From Dryocola sp032051265 (lineage in GTDB: Bacteria > Pseudomonadota > Gammaproteobacteria > Enterobacterales > Enterobacteriaceae), in NCBI GenBank assembly GCA_032051265.1, contig DAMBYU010000008.1, positions 1-64,000 of the forward strand: a DNA stretch of 64,000 nucleotides, given 5' to 3'. The notes under the pieces are model-generated. The model worked only from the letters and a program-made list of their open reading frames with translations. It was not told the DNA's origin and made no database searches. A program made the translations under genes and the position numbers. Shown piece by piece: positions 36,416-45,376 of this stretch (the first letter of the stretch is position 1; every line of letters begins with the position of its first letter).

Positions 36416-38188
36416 TCAGAAACTTGCTGTGGCAAAATCAGCAGAGAAACAATACCCCGTCACATTCACTTTATGAATGGTCCGGCGTGTCGTCAGACGA
36501 TCGCCTTCCGGGCGAACCAAGTAACCTTCTTCGTCGATCAAACGGGCCAGTTTTTTTGCAGACAGGCCTTGGCTCATACCCAATTTATCAAGGGTGTCCG
36601 GCAGTATCAAATAGCTTCCGTCATTCAGAATATATCCGGCAGTATCAGTCTTACGGGACACGAAAGAAGGCATTTTCACGTCAATAAATTTTGACCGGCT
36701 CACTGAAATGAAGTTCTGAACGGTAATCAGGACGTTCTGCTTACGGCCCGCATCAGAGCGATAATGCTGCAACCAGCGTTTAAAGGCTTCGTAAACCACA
36801 TCAGCAATTTCTGGACTTTGCCATGGCAGGATCGACCAGTGCGCGGCAAAGGCTCCCGTCATATAAAGGATAGAAAAACGATGCAATGCCCTATTTTCAA
36901 CAGAGCTAAGAGTATTGAGTTCCGCATGCAAGTGCCGCTTCATTTCATCATGAAACTCGTTCAGTGATGACCTCAGAATATCTGACGTTGTTTTCCAGTC
37001 AAAATGCTTCCCGTCTTCATCTGTGAGATGTGTCAAACAACGAATAAATTCATAGCCAGCACTCCCATGGCAGGTCAACAAACTGGTCTTTATTTCGCTA
37101 ATTCGCTGTCTGGCGGCATCGATGTCTTCATTCTCGCTTCGGGAGTCCTCCGCTGTGACAGGGATAGACAAGGCGCGATGCAACATACCATCCATCACCG
37201 GGGACTTCTCCACGCGAATTCTGTCTACAATCGTTAACTCACCGGTAGAAAGTACGTTTTGAACCCACGTGGATTGCCGCGCCATTCCAAGGGTCTCGCC
37301 GTCCATTCTGGACTTCGTAACACCAGAAACGATGTCATAAAGCGTCTCTGCAAAAAATTTACCGGTGAATGAGCCAAGCTCGTCCAGGCATAAAGTCGTT
37401 CCATTATTCATTACCATAAGCAATTCCAACCCATTAGATGTGCTGTTCCAGCGCTGGATCTGGGTCGGGCTACCACTTCCAGGCTCAGCTGCGAGACCAT
37501 TCACGCTGGCACCTGCCTGGATCGCGGCAGTTTTACCCGTCGAGCTGTCACCACACAGGTGGAAAATGGCACCACTTTCACCAAGCAAAGGAAGAAGGAA
37601 CGAACTCAGCCCCACCAGAATGGACAATTTGGGTGCCATGCCGCATACTTTTCGAGCAATCTGTTCCTGCCACTGTTCAAGCGAACCCGAGACTGCGATG
37701 GTATGATTCACCGTCATATCTTCATTCGGGATCACATCCTGGATCCCCTCACGTTCAGCAACAAAAATGGGATACGGGCCAAACTGGAACACCAGTTCAT
37801 CAGGCTGGAAACCGGGTCGAATCGCAACGCGGTAAACCGGTAAATCCAGCTCACAGGACTTTTCCAGGAACATCAGAAATAATTTGCTGTCCTGGATAAA
37901 GACGCCCTTCCCCGCAAGCTGACTAATAACAGAGTCAGCATTTCTTTTTACCTTTTTCAGGCTGATAATCATTTCGGCTTCAGCGCCGCTGTGATTAGTG
38001 CATTTCAGAACAATGTGCCAGTTTCCGTTACGGGAACGATTGCAGGCCTTTGCCACGGGTTTCAGCAAATGGCTGGACACAACTTTCTTCTTATCATCAT
38101 CTTCATGGCAAAAATACACGATGCCATTCTCTTCAGTAAAACCTTCCGGTAACATGCATTCTGCTGCTTTGCTGTTAATGTTTGACAT
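36416..38188 (-). CDS. DUF927-type ATPase
   Basis: 590-aa protein of the DUF927 group found in mobile elements, often near integrases and primase-like genes. A helicase-like P-loop core has Walker A GDSSTGKTA (about residues 212-220) and Walker B TTLCLDELG (about 260-270), plus a long C-terminal helical region. It is thought to be a DNA-replication or processing ATPase of the element; substrate unknown. AAGGA precedes the start. It lies between two integrase genes, convergent with the first and downstream of the second. Confidence 0.75.
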   Translation of the reverse strand: MSNINSKAAECMLPEGFTEENGIVYFCHEDDDKKKVVSSHLLKPVAKACNRSRNGNWHIVLKCTNHSGAEAEMIISLKKVKRNADSVISQLAGKGVFIQDSKLFLMFLEKSCELDLPVYRVAIRPGFQPDELVFQFGPYPIFVAEREGIQDVIPNEDMTVNHTIAVSGSLEQWQEQIARKVCGMAPKLSILVGLSSFLLPLLGESGAIFHLCGDSSTGKTAAIQAGASVNGLAAEPGSGSPTQIQRWNSTSNGLELLMVMNNGTTLCLDELGSFTGKFFAETLYDIVSGVTKSRMDGETLGMARQSTWVQNVLSTGELTIVDRIRVEKSPVMDGMLHRALSIPVTAEDSRSENEDIDAARQRISEIKTSLLTCHGSAGYEFIRCLTHLTDEDGKHFDWKTTSDILRSSLNEFHDEMKRHLHAELNTLSSVENRALHRFSILYMTGAFAAHWSILPWQSPEIADVVYEAFKRWLQHYRSDAGRKQNVLITVQNFISVSRSKFIDVKMPSFVSRKTDTAGYILNDGSYLILPDTLDKLGMSQGLSAKKLARLIDEEGYLVRPEGDRLTTRRTIHKVNVTGYCFSADFATASF

Positions 38189-38292
38189 AATATAATCCTT
38201 CTTAGATTTGATTTTAGGTTGTGAAACGCCCTTCCCTTTTAATGGGAATAAAGCATTCAGTGTTATTAATTACTAAGGTGTTACTGCGATAA

Positions 38293-39147
38293 CTATCCTT
38301 TCAGCATCAGCGCCATCGCCTTTTCAATATCTTCATGCTGCTGACCACGAAAGAATGCAACATATTTTTCCGTTGTTTTTATATTCCGATGCCCCAGGAA
38401 TACCTTGACGGCATATATATTATTGGTTGCAGCAAGCATAGCTGATCCGGCTGTATATCTGAGCTCATGGAGGAGGCATTTACGAATGCCTGCCTTCTCA
38501 CAGAGTTTTGCCATTAACCTGCGTGGCTCACTGACCGTTCCTCCATTAACCGAGCGAAATATTAAACCTGCCGCCCCATATTTATTCTGCTGCATACGTA
38601 AAACTTCCTTAGCTTCGCTACAAAGTGGCACCAACCTGGAGTCACCGGATTTACTGTCTCGTAAAAAGAGTGTACTCCGTTTAAAGTTTATATCCTCAAT
38701 CAGTCCAGCCCGTGCTTCACCCAGACGCATACCGGTGAAAGCCAGAAGCATAATAAGACTCAGAGTGTCGCGTGGCTCTAAAACCATTTCTTCCTTAACC
38801 ACTCGAATTAAAGAAGAAAACTCCTCTGGTTCAAGCGTTTTTCGAAAGGATGCTGGCTCTTTATAAGTCCGCATTCCGGCCACAGGAGACTTATCTATGT
38901 AACCATATTCACAGCCAAACGAGAATATAGCCTTTAGTAAATTAATATGACGATTAAGGGTCGAGCTTTTAAGGTGCGTCAAACCATTAATATAGCTTTG
39001 AATCTGTAGCCTCGTAATATCTTCAATCTCTGTGTCACCTAACTGCGGCACAATATAATTCGAGATTTTAGAACTATCCGTATGGCTGGATTTTTTATAC
39101 CCCCTGGTATACTGAAGGTATATATGGCAGAGTTCAGCCAGGGTCAC
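38293..39147 (-). CDS. Second tyrosine recombinase
   Basis: 284-aa recombinase with a SAM-like core-binding domain (about 1-85) and catalytic domain. All residues are present: Arg in TGMRLGEAR, Lys in DSKSGDS, HELRY, LGHRN and Tyr262 in TTEKYVAF. It lacks an arm-binding domain, so it is of the shorter Xer/IntI-like size. The 5' end is uncertain. The listed GTG at 39147 has no ribosome site, while a strong AAGGAG (39193 region) points to a GTG at 39184 that opens only a 16-codon frame in another phase. Either translational coupling or a frameshifted N-terminus. Confidence 0.8.
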   Translation of the reverse strand: MTLAELCHIYLQYTRGYKKSSHTDSSKISNYIVPQLGDTEIEDITRLQIQSYINGLTHLKSSTLNRHINLLKAIFSFGCEYGYIDKSPVAGMRTYKEPASFRKTLEPEEFSSLIRVVKEEMVLEPRDTLSLIMLLAFTGMRLGEARAGLIEDINFKRSTLFLRDSKSGDSRLVPLCSEAKEVLRMQQNKYGAAGLIFRSVNGGTVSEPRRLMAKLCEKAGIRKCLLHELRYTAGSAMLAATNNIYAVKVFLGHRNIKTTEKYVAFFRGQQHEDIEKAMALMLKG

Positions 39148-39457
39148 TTCTGCCAGCCACGTCAGTGTAATTTGATTGCTTCACATTTTATCTCCTTCTT
39201 AGGGTGCATTCTTCGCCGGACTGTTCTACCCGGCAACCATTCAACGAGGCCAACTGTAGACAAATCTGTCGGGCCTTAACAGGGGGTCGTTACAATGCGA
39301 AAAATTATCTAACTGATAAAAAAGGAAAAATTCCAGTCCGTAGAATTAATGCAAGGATATGCCTCTGCATTTCTGCTCAACATACCTTGGCAAAGGCCCC
39401 TGCCAGGGCTTTGAAATGGACGTTACATCTCAGCAATGTTCAGATTGGCACGGGCAG
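39148..39457. other. Intergenic stretch with a 16-codon ORF
   Basis: It holds the minus-strand mini-ORF 39184 to 39134, with a good ribosome site, and otherwise AT-rich DNA. No promoter or RNA could be supported. Confidence 0.4.
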
Positions 39458-40678
39458 TTACTTCATATACTTGAAGTCGAAAAAGCGTTTTACCTCTCTC
39501 TTATTCTTCATGTTGATGACATTTTTTTCATAAAGATCTGAATGCTTATACAGCATATCCATCAGGCCAACCTTCCCCCATTTTTTGACTTTGTATGCTT
39601 CAACCATATCAATGATTTTACTTTCAAATCTTGACGGGTGAGTATCAATCCATTCGGCGTAGGCACTCATTCTCTCAATGATCTCCGTCATGCCTGAAGA
39701 ACCTTTTTTCCCTGCCGACATATTAAGCAGAGTGCAATACATGATAACTTTAACCATTAACTCTTTTTGCAAACGAATGATTCGCGAAAATGGAATATCA
39801 AAGTCGTCTTCAATCAGATACTGAAGGGGACTGGAAAGCTCATACTTACGGGTATCAACGTTATTCATTGCCTCGTTACCTGAAATCTGTTTGAGCATTA
39901 GTTTAAAAAAAACATATGCAAAGACCATGTCGAATGCAATTTTTCGCTCACTAAACCTGACAGGTTCATCATACTCAGACGCAGTGTAGTTCATGGCAAT
40001 ATAGGAAGAATCATCAATACTCTCGCGAAGTAGATATTTCAGGAAGTAAAATCCCTTCAAACTCTTTTCTTCAGAAGAGAATTCATCCATCAACTTTTTA
40101 ATGCCACTTTCAAAGTGATTTGATAACTGCGTCAATAAATCACCATTCAGGAGACTCACTGAGTTAAAAGACTCTGAACGAAGCAATGCAAAGTACTGTT
40201 TATTATCCATGCATGCGTCATTAAAAAAAGACAATGAATCCATATGTAAATAACTGCCAAAATCAGTGACATCGGGTGCTAAATGCTCGCCAAACTGGCT
40301 GATAACATCATCGATCATTTCTATCATATCAGTAATATATCGCCCATATGATGCATCAACCGGAGCACTGCTTGAATCATAAAGTCTTGAGTAACTTCCC
40401 AGAAGGCTTCTGTTATAATTTCTCCCATAATGTTTTTCTGAAATTTTTGAGTCAAAATCAAATGAGTTCATGAATCCCATAACAGTACGTAAACATTTTT
40501 CATCAGTAAATACCCTAAGAACTGAATCCCGTTTCTTGACTTTCTTTAATGAGGATATGCTTTCCTGAGCATGTAATACTCTCCATAGATTTTTCAGTGT
40601 CACCCCTTCAAAAAGCTGTATATCTCTATCACAACTCATCCATTCAAGAACGTTTTTAACCGTTATATTCTTACTCAT
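39458..40678 (-). CDS. Unknown island protein (406 aa)
   Basis: Not recognised. Largely helical and charged, with many Lys, Ser and Asp residues and one hydrophobic helix region (AFDMVFAYVFFKLMLKQI, about residue 250) that may be buried rather than membrane-spanning. No nuclease, ATPase or helix-turn-helix motif was found. It ends with a Lys/Arg-rich tail. Strongly AT-rich codon use, so probably recently acquired. Divergent from the block of small genes at 40752. Confidence 0.5.
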   Translation of the reverse strand: MSKNITVKNVLEWMSCDRDIQLFEGVTLKNLWRVLHAQESISSLKKVKKRDSVLRVFTDEKCLRTVMGFMNSFDFDSKISEKHYGRNYNRSLLGSYSRLYDSSSAPVDASYGRYITDMIEMIDDVISQFGEHLAPDVTDFGSYLHMDSLSFFNDACMDNKQYFALLRSESFNSVSLLNGDLLTQLSNHFESGIKKLMDEFSSEEKSLKGFYFLKYLLRESIDDSSYIAMNYTASEYDEPVRFSERKIAFDMVFAYVFFKLMLKQISGNEAMNNVDTRKYELSSPLQYLIEDDFDIPFSRIIRLQKELMVKVIMYCTLLNMSAGKKGSSGMTEIIERMSAYAEWIDTHPSRFESKIIDMVEAYKVKKWGKVGLMDMLYKHSDLYEKNVINMKNKREVKRFFDFKYMK

Positions 40679-40751
40679 TCATACCCTACCGAAATAAAAA
40701 TATTGTCAGATATATATTATTCTGGTGCCCATTATTAATAAGGACACCGCA

Positions 40752-41126
40752 ATGCACATTATACAGTCTCCGGCAGACGCTTTCTGCCTGCCTGTGTCAA
40801 CCGTTCAGCAACTACAGCTGGTTAACGAACTCACTGAATGCGCTGACAGCAGCCTCACTGCGGCAACGACGCTGTGGGAGGAAACTCAAACCCAACTGCT
40901 GTATCTGCTCCCCGATGAGGAGAAGCACCTTTCTGAACAACTGACCACTTACCTGCACCATCTGGCCTGCAATGCCGAATACGTCATCCGTCTGGATGCT
41001 TCGCTGTTTCTTGCCCTGACCATTCTCAGCGACTCAGGGCAGGGCTTTTATCTGCTGTTTCCACCGTCAGCGACCTTTACCGGGGCAGCTGAACTTATCG
41101 CTATGGCTGCACCTTCAGGATATTAA
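40752..41126 (+). CDS. Small island protein, function unknown
   Basis: 124-aa acidic helical protein beginning MHIIQSPADAF. I start at the ATG at 40752 with AAGGA 7 nt upstream. It opens a run of tightly spaced genes (40752-43693) with GC content and style typical of P4-like enterobacterial islands. No domain recognised. Confidence 0.6.
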   Translation: MHIIQSPADAFCLPVSTVQQLQLVNELTECADSSLTAATTLWEETQTQLLYLLPDEEKHLSEQLTTYLHHLACNAEYVIRLDASLFLALTILSDSGQGFYLLFPPSATFTGAAELIAMAAPSGY

Positions 41127-41129
41127 CCG

Positions 41130-41567
41130 ATGAAAAAGACCAAACCCGCACCAGCCTCCACTGCTGAAACTCAAAATGACCTCTGCATTCTTACCGGCGA
41201 GGCTGAGAAAATTAATCCGCATTCCACTGGTCTGCTGCACTGGGAAATGACTGAAAATCCGGACGGGGAACGGGGGTTGCGCATTACCGCTAACGACAGT
41301 GGCGGTCTGTTCTCCCGGGAATGGATTGCCCTGAGTGCTATATCTGGTGTTCTGAAAGCCCATGAAGCCGGTGATTTCACCTCCACGGCTCTGCGCCCGT
41401 TGTTTACCAGCGCCAGCCGCAATAATGCAGGCTTCCTCGCCGCCATTCTTCGCTGTGCTGATATCTGTCTCACCGAAGAGGGTTCCGGCGGGGCGTTCAG
41501 CCATCGCTGTTACCCGGACTGGGAAAAGCGGCTGGAAAAACTGCTGACAATCACCCCTTCTGCCTGA
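41130..41567 (+). CDS. Small island protein, function unknown
   Basis: 145-aa soluble protein starting 3 bp after the previous gene, with AGGAT upstream. Contains LHWEMTENPDGERGLRITAND and HRCYPDWEKRLEKLL. No named domain recognised. Probably the second gene of the operon. Confidence 0.6.
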   Translation: MKKTKPAPASTAETQNDLCILTGEAEKINPHSTGLLHWEMTENPDGERGLRITANDSGGLFSREWIALSAISGVLKAHEAGDFTSTALRPLFTSASRNNAGFLAAILRCADICLTEEGSGGAFSHRCYPDWEKRLEKLLTITPSA

Positions 41568-41659
41568 CCCCCTTTATCCCCCTTGCTCTGCCCCCTTCCC
41601 TCAGGACCCTTGCACTGCCGAAGGCAACCCAATTTATATCGCTATAAAGGAGATTATCT

Positions 41660-42094
41660 GTGACCCCTTGTTCACCCACACTGCATCAGCCCACGCTTGA
41701 CCTTCCTCTGAGTAACGAGTTTATCGCGCTGATAACCACACACCTCGCGCCACTGCCTGACACCTGTCAGGGTGTCGTGCTGAACTTTCGTGACCCGGAG
41801 TACAGCGCTGAAAACGGTGGCTGGCATCCGGTAGAAATTCGCCTCATCCGCAGCGAGCAGCCTGAAATATGGCAACTGGATTACCTCACCGACTTCAGCT
41901 GGCAGGGCCGGGTATGGCCCGAACTGGCAAAGGAATTCGATATCAGCTGGTCACAGCGCTATGCCTGGCACTGTTTCGTGGGAGACTTGCCGCTAAACCA
42001 TGAGCTGAGCGAGTTCTGGACGCTCTGGCAGGATAATTTTGTGGCGTACTGCGCGATGGATGTCTTCACTGTCACCGTTTCCCCGGACGAATAA
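41660..42094 (+). CDS. DUF2787-like protein
   Basis: 144-aa protein beginning with GTG at 41660 after AAGGAG. The central region LDYLTDFSWQG...WPELAKEFDISW...CFVGDLPL resembles DUF2787, a family common in island and plasmid accessory regions with no known function. Its stop is 9 bp before the next gene. Confidence 0.6.
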   Translation: MTPCSPTLHQPTLDLPLSNEFIALITTHLAPLPDTCQGVVLNFRDPEYSAENGGWHPVEIRLIRSEQPEIWQLDYLTDFSWQGRVWPELAKEFDISWSQRYAWHCFVGDLPLNHELSEFWTLWQDNFVAYCAMDVFTVTVSPDE

Positions 42095-42103
42095 GGAGGC
42101 TTT

Positions 42104-42595
42104 ATGCTGTTCACGCTCATTTCCCGGCTGGCAATGTACCGCCCTCTTTTCAGTCTGGCGGAAAGCTTCACCGACAATGTTATCCGTGACACGGTGGATG
42201 AACCGGCAAGAGGCGGTATTGTCTGGTGCGAACTGGCAGGCGGCTATGCCACCCACAGCGGTATCTACACCGGCAATAACCGGATTGTGCATCTGTCCGG
42301 TGATGGTGAGGTGCTGTGCAGCGACCGCAAAGGCTTTATGGCCAGACTGAATGGCCTGAACCCTGCCATGTCGGTCTATACCGACTGCCAGGGAAGGTTG
42401 CCGGTTGGAAATATCGCCGCAGCCGGTCGGGCATTACGGGCGCTGGGCTCCAGACGGCAGTATCACCTGCTGAAGGAAAACTGCCACCGTTTCACTGCGG
42501 AGTGCCTGACCGGAAGACCGGATAATGCCGTGGTCCTGCATCGCCAGCTTAAACGACTGCAACGCGGGAATACCTGGCGCGTATGGGAGGACTGA
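42104..42595 (+). CDS. LRAT-like papain-fold protein
   Basis: 163-aa protein with the hallmarks of the LRAT branch of permuted NlpC/P60 papain-like enzymes: His in ATHSGIYTG (H51), a second His in RIVHLSG (H63), and Cys in KENCHRFT (C127-H128). LRAT-type enzymes are acyl transferases or hydrolases acting on lipids or peptides. An N-terminal hydrophobic stretch may bind membrane. AAGGAGG upstream. Overlaps the next start (ATGA). Confidence 0.7.
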   Translation: MLFTLISRLAMYRPLFSLAESFTDNVIRDTVDEPARGGIVWCELAGGYATHSGIYTGNNRIVHLSGDGEVLCSDRKGFMARLNGLNPAMSVYTDCQGRLPVGNIAAAGRALRALGSRRQYHLLKENCHRFTAECLTGRPDNAVVLHRQLKRLQRGNTWRVWED

Positions 42596-42813
42596 TGGCC
42601 CGCGCTGAAAAACTTGCCGAACGTCTCTGCCACTGCGTTATTTTGCTCTGTCAGGGGAAAACGCTTTCCGTCCGTGTTCTCACGCAGCACTTCAGCATTT
42701 CACCCCGCACGGCCCGCCGTGACCTTGCGCGTATGGGCTGCATTATGGAGCCCACGTCACCCGGTTGCTGGCGACTCTCTGCACCACTTCGACGAGCCTT
42801 TATCCATCGCTGA
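42595..42813 (+). CDS. Small DeoR-type helix-turn-helix protein
   Basis: 72-aa protein consisting almost entirely of one winged helix-turn-helix: KTLSVRVLTQHFSISPRTARRDLARMG at about residues 20-46. Start chosen at 42595, overlapping the previous stop by 1-4 nt. It may regulate this operon. It resembles the N-terminal DNA-binding part of the WYL regulator at 44185 in type but is much shorter. Confidence 0.65.
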   Translation: MARAEKLAERLCHCVILLCQGKTLSVRVLTQHFSISPRTARRDLARMGCIMEPTSPGCWRLSAPLRRAFIHR

Positions 42814-42907
42814 AAATTCTTTCCCCTGTGGCCATAACCTGTCCCACCCACCCGATATGCTCATTCTGCGGTATCCCGCATGGTCTGTAATTTAAGGAAA
42901 AAACATC

Positions 42908-43234
42908 ATGAACACGATTTTTACTGCATTGCTTATCTCGCTCATCCCGCTTGTCAGCGCTCATGCCGGACTGGTTCAGGTTGAAAACCGGGTGAGTTGT
43001 TATCTGGCGCTAAAGGGTAATGAAACCCTGATGGAGTCCAGCGGGCGTGACATCGCCTTTACCAAAAGCTGGCTGCACAACGAACTGGCCCGCCACGGCG
43101 TTGACCAGGAGTCCATTAATGAAAACTCCTATGCGCTGGAGAATGAACTGCCCCGGGCTTATCAGAAGGCAGCTTTCGCCGATAAATGCGTCAGCTATTA
43201 CAGCAAACCCGCCAACCGCAAAGGCAATGAATAG
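42908..43234 (+). CDS. Small secreted protein
   Basis: 108-aa protein with a clear signal peptide (MNTIFTALLISLIPLVSAHA, cleavage after about residue 20). Mature part about 88 aa with two cysteines that could form one disulfide. AAGGAAAA precedes the ATG. Periplasmic or exported; function unknown. It sits beside another secreted small protein. Confidence 0.6.
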   Translation: MNTIFTALLISLIPLVSAHAGLVQVENRVSCYLALKGNETLMESSGRDIAFTKSWLHNELARHGVDQESINENSYALENELPRAYQKAAFADKCVSYYSKPANRKGNE

Positions 43235-43300
43235 CCTCCTCAGCGTTGGCGCTATGGATAACTGAATTTGAAAAACCTTCACTTTTCACAGGTTAATGTA

Positions 43301-43693
43301 ATGAAAAACATCATTCTCACCGCATTCATTTTGACAGCATCTGCTTCAGCCACTGCCGCTCAAATCTCACTGGAAACCGCAGGTCGTTGCTATGAAGCCA
43401 CCCGTCAGTCAACACAAATGGCAATGCTGCTGGACCCGGATGCAAAGGAATACAAAAATATTGGCGACAACAACAAGGAGCTGTTTGGCACGCTCTCCGG
43501 CGGCGTGGGCGAAAAGGACTCAAAGAAAATACGCAATGCGTGGAAAGCCATTCTGGATAATGCGGGCATGGAAGGAAAAATGGCGAAATCAGACGGGTAT
43601 CGTGCAATGAATATGTATCCGCACGATGTCATTATGCAGGAAGCTAATAAATGTGTCCGGCTGGCGCTAAAAAGCGGCATAGTCAAGTTGTGA
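43301..43693 (+). CDS. Small secreted protein
   Basis: 130-aa protein starting at ATG 43301 with a signal peptide (MKNIILTAFILTASASATAA). The mature part has two Cys (AGRCYEAT and ANKCVRLA), suggesting a disulfide. No family recognised. Similar layout to the preceding protein, so the two may work together in the periplasm. Confidence 0.6.
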   Translation: MKNIILTAFILTASASATAAQISLETAGRCYEATRQSTQMAMLLDPDAKEYKNIGDNNKELFGTLSGGVGEKDSKKIRNAWKAILDNAGMEGKMAKSDGYRAMNMYPHDVIMQEANKCVRLALKSGIVKL

Positions 43694-43757
43694 CAGTCAA
43701 TCAATAACATAAGGGAGAGCGTGGTGCTCTCCCTTATCAATGATTCGCTGGTGCGGT

Positions 43758-44192
43758 TTATTTTTTGCCCGGTGGCGTAATTTCGCCATACTTCACCTTC
43801 AGCCGGACGATTTCGCACTCATACCAGGTGATAATGACCTTCAGCAACGCATTCACTTTCTCCAGGTCACGAGGAGCAGAATATCCAACCATCCCTTTAT
43901 TCATTGGGCTGAAGCGTTCCTTACGGGAAAGTGTCATCGCCGCCAGTTGTTCATCAATGCCGTGCATCAGCAGGTGGCTGTCGTCCCCCGCCTGAAATCG
44001 CTCACAGATAAATTCGGCATGTTTGAGTAAAACCTCTGGCTGAACGGGGAAAGGACTGTCCAGCCAGTCTTTCAGCTCGGCATTTTGCGCATTATCATGC
44101 GCCCCCAGCAACCCGCTCAGTAAGTCCACTGCGAGCGCCTCAAAAGCGTTTTCCGCGTCATTATCGTCGTATAAAGTCGTTTCGTTATTCAT
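43758..44192 (-). CDS. Small acidic island protein
   Basis: 144-aa acidic, helical protein. I start at 44192 (MNNETTLYDDND), with GGAG 9 nt upstream and an 8-nt overlap with the WYL gene before it; an ATG at 44207 is also possible. The C-terminal part has SPMNKGMVGYSAPRDLEKVNAL-type sequence. No domain recognised. Co-transcribed with the WYL regulator. Confidence 0.55.
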   Translation of the reverse strand: MNNETTLYDDNDAENAFEALAVDLLSGLLGAHDNAQNAELKDWLDSPFPVQPEVLLKHAEFICERFQAGDDSHLLMHGIDEQLAAMTLSRKERFSPMNKGMVGYSAPRDLEKVNALLKVIITWYECEIVRLKVKYGEITPPGKK

Positions 44193-45096
44193 CTGATGTT
44201 TCTCCATTCATTTCATCATATCGGGTGAGCGCACTGCGCATGTCGTCAATAATCTGATTGCGGATGGACGCTGGCTTAATAACTTCCACCTCAGGCAACC
44301 AGTATTTGATAAGAGGAATAATCTGCCGGGGATGCGCCACACGGGAAATAATGAGCAAATCACCGGCTGGTGTTGTATGGATAATTTCCTGACCGGGATA
44401 AAGGTTGCGCCGGGTGAAGTAAGACGCCGCACGGGCTGAGACAGAAATCAGCACTTCGGTCAGTTCATCGCCATACCAGATGCTTTCCGCAAGTTCCACC
44501 TGCTGGCTCACAACCGGATCGGGGTTGAATCGCATATTGCTGACCTGCACATGGGTCATCGTGGAAACTGCAAAACTCTTCAACTTTCCTTCGTACCGGG
44601 CGGCTAGATACCAGAGCCCTCTGTCATTCACGACACGATAAGGTTCAGTGGCCGAAAACGTCTTGTCTTTATAGGTAAACGCAATCTTCTGGGATGCCTG
44701 AATCGCCCCGGAAATGGCATTCAGGGTGGACATGAAAGCACCGCAATTCTCATAAGGGCGTTGCTTGATCAGGAAGGGATTGTTTTCGGTATCACCCAGC
44801 AGTACGTTCAGCAGGCGGTCTTCCCAGCGCGGAAATAGTCCTTCAATGCCGAGAATGCGGGTAAAACGGCGCAAATCCGTGTTGCTGCGTTGCCCCAGAA
44901 TCCCTTTAGGCAGGCGGTACTGTTTTCCTTGTCGGAGCAGGTTCAGATAAGCAAGGCGCTCGGTCAGATCACGCCGTATTGTTTTTTCACAAACGTTAAA
45001 TTCGTCAGCAAGGCCCCTGACGGTCAGTGACTCACCATTGTTGAGGCGCGTCAGTATTAGTCCAAGTCGGAATCCAAGTTTATCGTATCGGTCCAT
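44185..45096 (-). CDS. WYL-domain transcriptional regulator
   Basis: 303-aa regulator: N-terminal DeoR-type winged helix (about 10-60, LTVRGLADEFNVCEKTIRRDL), a central WYL domain (about 130-200, with IAFTYKDK and RVVNDRGLWYLAARYEGKLKSFAV) and a WCX-like C-terminal domain (about 215-300). WYL proteins bind nucleic-acid or nucleotide ligands; CapW and BrxR are WYL repressors of CBASS and BREX operons. This gene is divergent from the immunity cluster at 45377, the position expected for a CapW-like repressor. That link is inference. Confidence 0.8.
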   Translation of the reverse strand: MDRYDKLGFRLGLILTRLNNGESLTVRGLADEFNVCEKTIRRDLTERLAYLNLLRQGKQYRLPKGILGQRSNTDLRRFTRILGIEGLFPRWEDRLLNVLLGDTENNPFLIKQRPYENCGAFMSTLNAISGAIQASQKIAFTYKDKTFSATEPYRVVNDRGLWYLAARYEGKLKSFAVSTMTHVQVSNMRFNPDPVVSQQVELAESIWYGDELTEVLISVSARAASYFTRRNLYPGQEIIHTTPAGDLLIISRVAHPRQIIPLIKYWLPEVEVIKPASIRNQIIDDMRSALTRYDEMNGETSDE

Positions 45097-45376
45097 TCCG
45101 GCATCCGGGTTGCTGAAGCAGGAATGGGATTATGTGCAGTCGTGTGGACGGGTTAAGTCCACGCATCGCAATACTTAAACAGAATAAAAAACTTTAAAAT
45201 CAATAAGTTGAAAGATAATTATAAAAGAGACACAACCTGTCCATCAATGTATATCAATAGATACTCATACCTCTACTACTGAAAACTCATGCAGTTGAAA
45301 ATCCCCCCTTCCCTTATAAAAGAAGGTATCGGATAATGTGCATTAATCACTCACCCTAACATTAAGCATTAAAAAA

